Source of the DNA: Candidatus Woesearchaeota archaeon
GTDB taxonomy: Archaea; Nanobdellota; Nanobdellia; Woesearchaeales; UBA12501
NCBI GenBank assembly: GCA_014729495.1
Contig: WJJV01000035.1
Location: 1-18,021 of the forward strand
DNA length: 18,021 bases
Reading direction: 5' to 3'
Shown in pieces: positions 1-7,315 of the stretch. The notes beneath the pieces were generated by a model, which searched no databases, was not told where the DNA came from, and saw only the letters and a program-made list of their open reading frames with translations. How positions within the stretch are numbered: the stretch's first letter is position 1; every line of letters begins with the position of its first letter. The position numbers and the translations under genes were made by a program.

Positions 1-862
1 CCCGAACACCTTTTCTGGTGCAAAGGCCAGAGATCTCCAGTGGGAAGCGAAGACCCCGTGAAACTTTACTGTAACTTGTTGCTGTGGTATAAACCCTGAT
101 GTGCAGCGTAGGTGGTAGTTGTTTAAGCTTAGCCGCCAGGTTAAGTGTAAACGTCAATGAGACACCACCCTTTAGGATTTATATCGCTAACTCTGGAAAC
201 AGAGGACACCTGCAGGCGGACAGTTTGGCTGGGGTGGCACGCCGTTAAAAAGATATCAACGGCGCCCAAAGGTTGGCTCATCTCGGTCAGAAATCGAGAG
301 TAGAGTGCAAGAGCAAAAGCCAGCCTGATTGAATCCACAATAAAACTGGATTCAAAGACGAAAGTCTGGTCTAGCGAACCCCTATACCTCCTTGATGGGG
401 GTTAGGTATGACTGAAAAGTTACTCCGGGGATAACAGAGTTGTCGCGCCTGAGAGCTCCTATCGACGGCGCGGCTTGCTACATCGATGTCGGCTCTTCCT
501 ATCCTGGCTGTGCAGAAGCAGCCAAGGGTGAGGGTGTTCACCTATCAAAAGGGATCGTGAGCTGGGTTCAGAACGCTGTGAGGCAGTTTGTTTGATATCT
601 ACTGGAGATGTGTGATGTCTGAGGGGAAGGATCTTCTAGTACGAGAGGAACGAAGGTTCGAGGCCTCTGGTCCACCGGTTATTCGACAGAGTACGCCGGG
701 CAGCTACGCCTTAAAGGATAAGTGCTGAAAGCATCTAAGCACGAAGCTCACCTCGAAAAGAGACATCTTAGAACCGCCATAGAAGATGGCGTTGATGGAA
801 CTGATGTGTAAGCGCGAAGGCAACGACGCGTTCAGCATGCAGTCCCCAATCGTTCGTTTACT
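1..862 (+). rRNA. 23S ribosomal RNA, 3' part (domains V-VI)
   Basis: This is the 3' portion of a large-subunit rRNA gene, truncated at the left edge of the window. Recognisable conserved blocks are the domain V entry around 46-70, the peptidyl transferase ring segments around 425-445 and 559-580, and the sarcin-ricin loop AGTACGAGAGGA at 638-649. The terminal helices follow up to the segment ending near 862. The exact 3' end is estimated from similarity to known archaeal 23S ends, not from a processing signal. No 5S rRNA or tRNA follows directly, so the rRNA genes are not in the usual 23S-5S arrangement here. Confidence 0.96.
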
Positions 863-875
863 TTACTTATGCATG

Positions 876-905
876 GCATTTTCATTTATTTCTATTTTTT
901 TATCT
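876..905 (+). terminator. T-rich tract after 23S, possible terminator
   Basis: Just past the 23S end the plus strand becomes very T-rich, including a run of at least seven T at about 895-901. Archaeal RNA polymerase commonly stops on such T tracts without needing a stem-loop. The position fits the end of the rRNA transcript, but no stem-loop supports it. Confidence 0.35.
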
Positions 906-962
906 TATAGCGAAAGCTATATTCAAATTTATTAACAGTAGATATCATTACTCATAGCATTT

Positions 963-978
963 GTTCTGAACCCAGCTC
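963..978 (+). other. 16-nt perfect antisense match to the 23S peptidyl transferase loop
   Basis: The bases GTTCTGAACCCAGCTC are the exact reverse complement of 23S positions 559-574 in this window. That rRNA segment corresponds to the peptidyl transferase loop around E. coli U2584-U2585. The match stops at exactly 16 bases on both sides. A C/D-box guide RNA is one explanation, but I see no clean C and D boxes around it. A chance match or a relic of rRNA sequence are the alternatives. Confidence 0.5.
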
Positions 979-1089
979 TGGAAATCCTTCGGTAAATGAT
1001 TGGATTTAGGAAAACATTGCATTCGCAACAGGAAATTTTCCGGTTTTGATAGGAGAACACTTATAAAATCTGTATGGTTGATTGTCATT

Positions 1090-1533
1090 ATGCAACCATA
1101 CAAAAAACTCAATATCTGGAAAGAATCATATCAGATTGTCCTTGATATCTATAATATCACTGAGGGTTTCCCAAAGAATGAGGAGAATAACATCATTGCG
1201 CAGATGAGACGGGCTGCAATGTCCATGCCTGTGAATATAGCAGAAGGGGCTTCTTCAATGTTTGACAGGAATTTCTTTTCGCATCTTAGTATTGCTTATG
1301 CATCTGGAAAGGAACTGGAAACATTTGTAATGCTTTCTAAGGATCTGGAGTATATCAATGATAAATCTTTCAGAGCCATATACGAGAAGATTGACAGGCT
1401 TAATTCTCAGACATATAATTTCCTGAAAAAGCTTGAGCTCAGGCTGGATGCCAGAAAGAAAGCAAGATTAAACATGGATATGCCTTCTGACATAGGCCTG
1501 AATAGATTTACAAAGTACACTAAATCAAGATAA
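1090..1533 (+). CDS. four helix bundle protein (S23/IVS family)
   Basis: A 147-residue protein of the four-helix-bundle family first known from open reading frames in 23S rRNA intervening sequences (S23 family, TIGR02436-like). The hallmark is visible at residues 38-53: QMRRAAMSMPVNIAEG, matching the family pattern RRAxxSxxxNIAEG. The N-terminal LNIWKESYQIVLDIY is also typical. I chose ATG at 1090 because the family normally starts a few residues before this motif. An in-frame TTG at 1000 would add 30 residues that do not look like the family. The remaining helices run to about residue 122, followed by a basic tail. Family members form pentameric helical bundles of unclear, possibly RNA-related, function. 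The gene lies about 230 bases after the 23S gene rather than inside it. Family assignment is firm; function is unknown. Confidence 0.85.
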   Translation: MQPYKKLNIWKESYQIVLDIYNITEGFPKNEENNIIAQMRRAAMSMPVNIAEGASSMFDRNFFSHLSIAYASGKELETFVMLSKDLEYINDKSFRAIYEKIDRLNSQTYNFLKKLELRLDARKKARLNMDMPSDIGLNRFTKYTKSR

Positions 1534-1547
1534 TTCTGAAAAGATCA

Positions 1548-2102
1548 TTACAAGTAGATAGTTCTTGACTTATTAGCATATTGTCTTGGATTTATGCCTG
1601 ATATCTCTTTTTCAACAATCCCTATCCTCTGCTCAAGGTCCTTCCCTGCAAAAGAGATGCATAAAATACCATGCCCATCCAGGCTTCTTCTTTTCTTCTC
1701 CAGCTTTGCCAGATAGGAAGAGTCATAGAGCTTAACCTTTCTTGCTCTTGCATAGTTCCTCAGGCCTTCTGAATATCCCTTGTTTGTGATTATTCCGCCT
1801 GGCCTGTACCCTGTTATCTTGACAGCCCTGAGAAGCTGATCCACAGGATTCTCGCTTAGGGTTATGTTTCCATTTGATGAATATTTGAGCTCGTAGATTA
1901 AAGGTATGGATACAATCCCTTTCTTTCCCACCTGTATATCAACCTGAGCTGCTTTTCTTTTCCTGAACCAGCCATATTTGATATAGAGCAGATTCCTTTC
2001 TACATCATCAAATCCGCAGTCCCTGAAGAGCTGTTCAATGTATATTTCAAATTTTGTTCCTGTTTGCAATGACATGATAATGATCCGCCTGTTTTCCATC
2101 AT
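1548..2102 (-). CDS. PD-(D/E)XK (Mrr-like) nuclease-fold protein
   Basis: A 184-residue protein with the layout of a small Mrr_cat-type restriction-endonuclease-like domain. Visible features are GTKFEIYIEQL near residues 15-25 (helix with conserved Glu19), Asp55 in QVDIQV, and the E71-L-K73 pair in IYELKYS, which together form the D...ExK metal-binding site. They are followed by PVDQLLRA (Gln89) and a GIITNKGYSEGLRNYARARKVKLYD segment that resembles the C-terminal half of Mrr domains. No methyltransferase or specificity subunit is nearby, so it is not obviously part of a restriction system. It is the last gene of the long minus-strand operon, 19 bases after the 1003-residue YkuD gene, and is probably co-transcribed. 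ATG at 2102 is used; an internal ATG at 2075 (175 aa) is equally possible because neither has a strong ribosome binding site. Fold confidence is good; substrate is unknown. Confidence 0.7.
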   Translation of the reverse strand: MMENRRIIIMSLQTGTKFEIYIEQLFRDCGFDDVERNLLYIKYGWFRKRKAAQVDIQVGKKGIVSIPLIYELKYSSNGNITLSENPVDQLLRAVKITGYRPGGIITNKGYSEGLRNYARARKVKLYDSSYLAKLEKKRRSLDGHGILCISFAGKDLEQRIGIVEKEISGINPRQYANKSRTIYL

Positions 2103-2121
2103 CTGTATTTATCAATGATAA

Positions 2122-5100
2122 TTAGGAATATGCAGCCCTATGCATCTTCCTTGCTTTCTTAAGATTATTCTGCGCTGCGTAATCATCAATGGTCTTATAG
2201 AAAGCATATTTGCTTAAGCCAGCCTCTGGATCCCCTATCTTGAACCTGTCTGAGAAGTCCCTCTTTAACTCTGCTATTGTCTTATCTGTATCTGTACGCT
2301 CTTCATAGAGCCATTGCCCCATGCTGTCTGATATCATATGTGACCTATAGCCTGCATAGGAAGGCATATGAGAATATGAGTCTGGCATATCTGCTTTTGC
2401 ATCTGTTGGAGAATCTGTATGATTGATAGTCTGCTCAAGCCTGCTTGATGCGCTTTCTTTTGAGTCAAATATTATGACAGAGGCTCCTTTGTGCATGTAA
2501 TTCTCCTTGAGTTCCTTGATATCCTCATCATAGAATCTTACGCATCCATGAGAAACAGGTTCTCCAATACTGCTTCTGTACTTGTCAGCATAAGGCTCGT
2601 CTGAGGGAGTTCCATGGAGAAGTATAGGGCATCTTCCATTGGGATTGTGGTTTCCCCTGCTGTCCCACCTTCCGCAGTCGATCCTGAACCCCCAACTGCC
2701 GTATGCCTTCTCTGTGTTGTACCTCCAGGCACTTGTGTCTGCAACTTCTGTTATCCTGAAGCTTCCTTCAGGAGTCTTGTGGTCTCCTGCTCTCTTCTTG
2801 TCTCCTGGATTCATTCCTGTTGATACCTGATATGCAGTCACAAAAGAGTAATGTCCCTCATTGTCCATCCTGAATAGAGAAGCTTTCTGATAATGCTTGT
2901 TTATCATAAGCACATACTCTCCTTCAACTCTCTGGTCCAGTGCAGAATCATTATCTTCTCTCTTTTCTGTCTTTTCAGGAAGATCTATGCCTGGCTGGTT
3001 CTTTTCATTATCCTTTATCTTAGCTGTATCAGAATTATCTTCTGGTATGTAAGCCCGAGATACCTCAGTATCTTCTAAACTATCTTGGGATTTGATTTCC
3101 AAGTCTGGAGTCTTTTTGGTTTTATAGAAGTTTTGAGATTGCGGAGATGTCTCCGGAGCATCTTCAGTATCTTTATTATCTTCAGCAATATCTTCCAGGT
3201 CTAATCCATCATATTCTTTATCTGGAGAATAATCTGTTATTGGAGCTTTTGTTGAATCTTCTGTCTCAGAAGACAAAGGAACTTCTGAATCATGGTGCTG
3301 AGACTCAGAATTCTCCTGATCAGGAACTTTTGGCTCTGAAACATAATTATTCTGGGATTCTTCAGGCTCAGGAGTCTCAGAAACTTTTGTCTGGTCAGAT
3401 ACTCTTGTCTCATGGTACTCATTGCCAGCGTCTTCTGGATAAGTTCTAGAGGCATTATCTTTTGTATTGCTCATCTCTTCTGCATTGCTCATCTCTTCTG
3501 CATCATCGATACGATCATCAATGCTGAATCTCCATGATGATGTCCATTGAGCCCCTTTTTCATTGTAATGTCCTGCAATGACATTCAGCTTTCCAGGATC
3601 AGATGAGCCCTCAGGCAGAGGCACTGTAAACGACGCCTTGCCATCCTTGATATCAGCCATGTAGATGTCTGCTGTCCTGTGGCTGCCGAAGTAGGCAAAT
3701 GCCTGTGATGCATTCCCCCTTACAGGAACATCAAAGCTGAGTGTATTATCTGCATTGTCAACAGATGCGTTCTTCAGGTGATAGAGAACTGATGATGTAG
3801 GGCCAATGCTTATTGTCCTGAATTCATTGATCATCTGAGAAAGCTCTGCTTGTTTTGTTTCTTTCTGTGAATTCTCTGACAATACATCAATCCGAGATCC
3901 TTCAGAGGATTTACCAGCGGTTGCAGCAACAGGTGCAGAAGAAGATCTATCAGCAGACATATATAAAGACTCAGTTGCAGTATCTTCAGACTGTTCTTGT
4001 GCATAGCCTGGATTATTTCCTGAGTTTAGGTCAGGAGAACAAAAATGTGTATCTTCTGATCCTATTTCTGACTTATCTACTGATCCATCATTAAAGTATT
4101 TCTCAAATGCAGGGTTCTTAGATGCAGGGTTCTTAGAAGCATGATTATTAGATGCGTGATTCAGCTCGCTATCTTGTTCTACAGTCTCAATCGCTGAGTG
4201 ATTATATTGGTTGATACTCTCTGTCTGCGCTCTCTCATAATTCCTGCCCAGCTGGAATGAACCCAAGAGAAGGCTGGCTGAAAGCAGTGCTGCAGCACCC
4301 CATTTTGTTGCTTTTTTTAGATAGTCTGTATTGATTGAAGGGAATGTTGGTAAAGGTATATTGAATTCATAAAAAGCTATTTTCTTAATTTTGTCCAATA
4401 ATCCTGGTTTAGGTTTTCCAACTTTATTCTTACTTAAATATAACTTATTTAAATCATAAATCATGCCTTTGGCGAGCTTAATGCCTGCTAAATCTTCATC
4501 AACATTTGTTCTTGGATTTTGAACGTCTGGAACAAAGCTTTGAATGGCCTCAGATGCCTTATGAATAAGTTCTCTATAATGCTGGATATGTTCAGTCGTC
4601 AACTTAAAGAAATTACCTTGATTATCTTTACCCACTAAGGAATAAGTGTATTTATTATTGACATCAATAAGTTTATTTATTTCTTTAAGTGATACTTCAT
4701 TGTAAACTAAATCTTCTTCCCCAAAAAGGTCTGAAATGTCTTCCTTAAGTGCAAGAATGCTTTTTCTTGATGGAACATTTCTTAGTCCTATTGGATTGCT
4801 AATTCTGGCTGGATCAGCCCTATTTTCAGGAGTGGCTAGATTAGGTAAAGAAAGTGATATAAGTTTATTGTATGTTTCAGCAAAATTAACTATTTCCTTC
4901 AAGAGTTCTTTTTCATCTTCATCTTTGAACTTAAGTTTGTCTGGATAGTAATTTTCAATTTTATATTCATCTGTCTTTTGGAGGTCTTTTTTTGTAATAT
5001 CATAATCAAGAACCCAGAAAGTATCTTGATGCTCATCAGTGAATAGTAGACCGTAGTCTATTGAGTCAATGAATAAGATATCTTCTAGATTTCTTGACTT

Positions 5101-5133
5101 TCTTTCTTCACCACATTCTTTGTATATTCTCAT
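2122..5133 (-). CDS. large membrane-anchored L,D-transpeptidase (YkuD) protein
   Basis: A 1003-residue modular protein. Residues 1-270 have no recognised domain and are predicted cytoplasmic. A single membrane span lies at about 278-296, preceded by YLKK, so the positive-inside rule puts the C-terminus outside. A Ser/Asn/Glu-rich spacer follows, then a probable Ig-like beta domain at about 445-538, then a very acidic Ser/Glu/Asp/Pro-rich linker at 540-735. The YkuD domain is at about 736-892, with GDHKTPEGSFRI, the HGT motif (His840) and the nucleophile motif SHGCVRF (Cys864). These are the residues used by bacterial L,D-transpeptidases to form 3-3 cross-links or attach proteins to peptide stems. 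A C-terminal tail of about 110 residues follows. The 5' end overlaps the 129-residue gene by 26 bases, and a GGAG element lies about 12 bases before ATG. Segment 1-270 is strikingly AT-rich compared with the rest. The YkuD call is firm; the archaeal substrate is unknown. Confidence 0.9.
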   Translation of the reverse strand: MRIYKECGEERKSRNLEDILFIDSIDYGLLFTDEHQDTFWVLDYDITKKDLQKTDEYKIENYYPDKLKFKDEDEKELLKEIVNFAETYNKLISLSLPNLATPENRADPARISNPIGLRNVPSRKSILALKEDISDLFGEEDLVYNEVSLKEINKLIDVNNKYTYSLVGKDNQGNFFKLTTEHIQHYRELIHKASEAIQSFVPDVQNPRTNVDEDLAGIKLAKGMIYDLNKLYLSKNKVGKPKPGLLDKIKKIAFYEFNIPLPTFPSINTDYLKKATKWGAAALLSASLLLGSFQLGRNYERAQTESINQYNHSAIETVEQDSELNHASNNHASKNPASKNPAFEKYFNDGSVDKSEIGSEDTHFCSPDLNSGNNPGYAQEQSEDTATESLYMSADRSSSAPVAATAGKSSEGSRIDVLSENSQKETKQAELSQMINEFRTISIGPTSSVLYHLKNASVDNADNTLSFDVPVRGNASQAFAYFGSHRTADIYMADIKDGKASFTVPLPEGSSDPGKLNVIAGHYNEKGAQWTSSWRFSIDDRIDDAEEMSNAEEMSNTKDNASRTYPEDAGNEYHETRVSDQTKVSETPEPEESQNNYVSEPKVPDQENSESQHHDSEVPLSSETEDSTKAPITDYSPDKEYDGLDLEDIAEDNKDTEDAPETSPQSQNFYKTKKTPDLEIKSQDSLEDTEVSRAYIPEDNSDTAKIKDNEKNQPGIDLPEKTEKREDNDSALDQRVEGEYVLMINKHYQKASLFRMDNEGHYSFVTAYQVSTGMNPGDKKRAGDHKTPEGSFRITEVADTSAWRYNTEKAYGSWGFRIDCGRWDSRGNHNPNGRCPILLHGTPSDEPYADKYRSSIGEPVSHGCVRFYDEDIKELKENYMHKGASVIIFDSKESASSRLEQTINHTDSPTDAKADMPDSYSHMPSYAGYRSHMISDSMGQWLYEERTDTDKTIAELKRDFSDRFKIGDPEAGLSKYAFYKTIDDYAAQNNLKKARKMHRAAYS

Positions 5134-5497
5134 AGTCTTTTAACTCTCCATTAATTCTTGTTAGTTCAACAATAAGATAATTGGCTTTTGGCCAGTTCAT
5201 CTTCTTTGCCTTATCAGAACACAACCTATACCAATCTTCAATCTTCATTTCGTTGTGGATTCCGCTTACTATTTCACTATCTTCTTCAGTTATTCCCAAT
5301 CCAATAACTTGATACGATTTATTAAAATTGTATAATAAGCTCTCAGAACCGCCCAACATAGACTCTAACAAAAGCTGATCTACATTCTCTAAGAAATCCT
5401 TTCTTCTTGAAGTATCATCAATAGTTTCTGCAATTGATTTGCTGATTACCCCAATATGTTGTCTAAGTTCAATTTCTTCATTTTGTGTCATTGACAT
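5108..5497 (-). CDS. small acidic protein of unknown function
   Basis: I do not recognise this 129-residue protein. It is acidic and predicted helical, without a membrane segment or signal peptide, and so is probably cytoplasmic. It has a good ribosome binding site (GAGGGG, about 8 bases before ATG at 5497). It starts 12 bases after the 601-residue YkuD gene ends, and its 3' end overlaps the start of the 1003-residue YkuD gene by 26 bases, which implies translational coupling. It shares a low GC content with the N-terminal part of the next gene (about 27% in the stretch counted at 5281-5340). This suggests the two arrived or evolve together, and the small protein may bind the cytoplasmic domain of its neighbour. 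That partnership is inference only. Confidence 0.7.
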   Translation of the reverse strand: MSMTQNEEIELRQHIGVISKSIAETIDDTSRRKDFLENVDQLLLESMLGGSESLLYNFNKSYQVIGLGITEEDSEIVSGIHNEMKIEDWYRLCSDKAKKMNWPKANYLIVELTRINGELKDYENIQRMW

Positions 5498-5509
5498 TTT
5501 GTTCCCCCC

Positions 5510-7315
5510 TCACCTCAGCGCATCCCCATCAACATGTGAGTTGTATTCATCTCCAGAAGCATACATACTGCCATCCCTGCTTCTCTCTTTCTCATTTGTG
5601 CTTCCAGGAGCAGGAATAAGAACTGGTGTTCCAATCTGCACAATATCTCTCAGCTCATCAACATCCTCATCATACATCCTTATGCAGCCATGTGATGCTC
5701 TTGTTCCAAGATCAGGCTCCCATCTCTCAGGGGTGCCATGGATGCCTATAGGGCACCTGCCATTGGTACTGTAGTGTGTTCCGCTGAACCTTCCGCAGTC
5801 AAGCCTCATGAACCATGGGCCATATGCACCTCTTATGCCATTATAAGTCCAGGAGCTGCTGTTGTGGATCTGGCTTATCCTGAAATGTTCCTTGTATGCG
5901 CTTCCAATCTCTAGTGGTGTCTCTGGAGTCTTGTGATCTCCGCTTCTCCTCTTGTCCCCTGCATTCATACCAGTTGAGATTATATACTCAGCTGCCTTGA
6001 CCCAGTCAGTCCTCATATATACGCTCATCCTCTGGGCATCTTTGTTTATGTATACTGCAACCTCTCCAGTATCCAGGTTCAGCTGCCTGACTTCACCAGG
6101 GATATCATAGAATCTTTCATCAAGCATCCTGTAGTTATCAGGCTCCTTGACTGGAAAAGACTTGTTGATCTGGCACTCCTTGTTCATGGAAGGAGCATCC
6201 AGCAGTGCAAGATCTATTTCGCTCTGCGTCTCTGGACCTGTTTGAGAAGCATCATCTGCACCATCAGGGGATGCATGATGCTCTCTATACCTCAAAGAGT
6301 CTCTGCTGTCTTCTGATATTGTATCCCTGGCTGTCCTTCCTGCAGTTCTGGTCTGAACCAGGCCTGAGCTCTGATGCACAGCCTTATTCAGCTGTCTGTC
6401 AAGCATCCCATCAAGAGACCCAGTGATATACGCTCCTGAAATCATGCATGCTGCAATTCCTGCGGCAGCAAGAGCTGGTTTCAGATGATTCAGATGATTC
6501 TTCCTCTTTCTGATACCATATGATCCATCTTTCATTATCAAATTATAATGCCTTGATATATCATCAAGCTGGCTCTCAAGGCAGGCTCTTTGTTTTGTCA
6601 CACTTTGGCTGATATCATCCTGCTTGCTGTGCAGAAACTCCCGCGCTTGTTCCAGACTGCTTTCAAGCATATCAAGAGCTTCAAGATATTTCTCAGCCTG
6701 ATCAGTATTCTGCTTCTGTTTTTCTCCAAGCCATCCTATTTTCCTGCGCTCAGTGCAGTATGTCTCAAGCTGGCTCTTTACAGGAGAGATGTCTGCGATG
6801 ATTGAATCTATTCTCTGCTCTTTTAGATCAAGATAACCTTCAAGATCAGTGCAGTATCCCTTGATTGATGATAGTTTTGACTGAAGGCCTTTCTTGAGAA
6901 GTCTTTTTCTGGCTAAACTGCCCAGAACATAGTCATAGTTCATCCAGCTGTCACTTCCCACCCTGTCAACATAGGCACCAGGATTATTCAGAATCAGGCT
7001 TATATCATTACAAAGCCTTGATATTGTGCGCTCAATTCCATTGACTCCGTTCTGGAAGGACTCTTCTGTCATGTAGGTCTTCCTGCAGGATTCTGACAGC
7101 ATCTCAATCTGCTTCCTCTTTCTCTCCAGGAATCCAGGAGCAGATCTGGCATATTCGGCATGTTTGGTATGTTTAGCTGATTCAGTTGGTTTAAGAGACT
7201 TTATTGTCTCTATATTCCCTGACCTGGCAGGGCCATAGCTTACCTGGCCAGACCGTCCTGTAACAAGGTCTGTGATATCAGTATTCAAAGTCCTCCAAAT
7301 ATCTTTTAATCTCAT
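5510..7315 (-). CDS. membrane-anchored L,D-transpeptidase (YkuD) protein
   Basis: A 601-residue protein with a long cytoplasmic N-terminal region (about 1-275) rich in predicted coiled-coil helices. A basic patch RKRKNHLNHLK precedes one membrane span at about 279-298. An acidic/Ser-rich spacer leads to a C-terminal YkuD domain at about 417-569. Catalytic features are intact: GDHKTPE at 459-465, the HGT motif with His526, and SHGCIRM with the nucleophile Cys544. The positive-inside rule puts the YkuD domain outside the cell. Compared with the 1003-residue paralogue, the segment after HKTPE carries a short insertion. ATG at 7315 overlaps the stop of the upstream 581-residue gene by 4 bases (ATGA), a sign of translational coupling. 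Bacterial relatives cross-link peptidoglycan or attach lipoproteins to it. An archaeon is not expected to make murein, so the acceptor here is unknown. Confidence 0.9.
   Translation of the reverse strand: MRLKDIWRTLNTDITDLVTGRSGQVSYGPARSGNIETIKSLKPTESAKHTKHAEYARSAPGFLERKRKQIEMLSESCRKTYMTEESFQNGVNGIERTISRLCNDISLILNNPGAYVDRVGSDSWMNYDYVLGSLARKRLLKKGLQSKLSSIKGYCTDLEGYLDLKEQRIDSIIADISPVKSQLETYCTERRKIGWLGEKQKQNTDQAEKYLEALDMLESSLEQAREFLHSKQDDISQSVTKQRACLESQLDDISRHYNLIMKDGSYGIRKRKNHLNHLKPALAAAGIAACMISGAYITGSLDGMLDRQLNKAVHQSSGLVQTRTAGRTARDTISEDSRDSLRYREHHASPDGADDASQTGPETQSEIDLALLDAPSMNKECQINKSFPVKEPDNYRMLDERFYDIPGEVRQLNLDTGEVAVYINKDAQRMSVYMRTDWVKAAEYIISTGMNAGDKRRSGDHKTPETPLEIGSAYKEHFRISQIHNSSSWTYNGIRGAYGPWFMRLDCGRFSGTHYSTNGRCPIGIHGTPERWEPDLGTRASHGCIRMYDEDVDELRDIVQIGTPVLIPAPGSTNEKERSRDGSMYASGDEYNSHVDGDALR

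Noticed and set aside
141..338. Minus-strand reading frame inside the 23S gene
   Set aside because: It lies fully in conserved rRNA sequence and is not a protein gene.
863..1089. 5S rRNA after the 23S gene
   Set aside because: No 5S-like sequence is present; the spacer is AT-rich and leads to the four-helix-bundle gene.
1548..2102. Restriction-modification system
   Set aside because: Only a nuclease-like fold is present; there is no methyltransferase or specificity gene in the window.
2614..3449. Plus-strand reading frames opposite the 1003-aa YkuD gene
   Set aside because: They are low-complexity antisense frames created by the Ser/Glu-rich codons of the real gene, without ribosome binding sites or recognisable domains.
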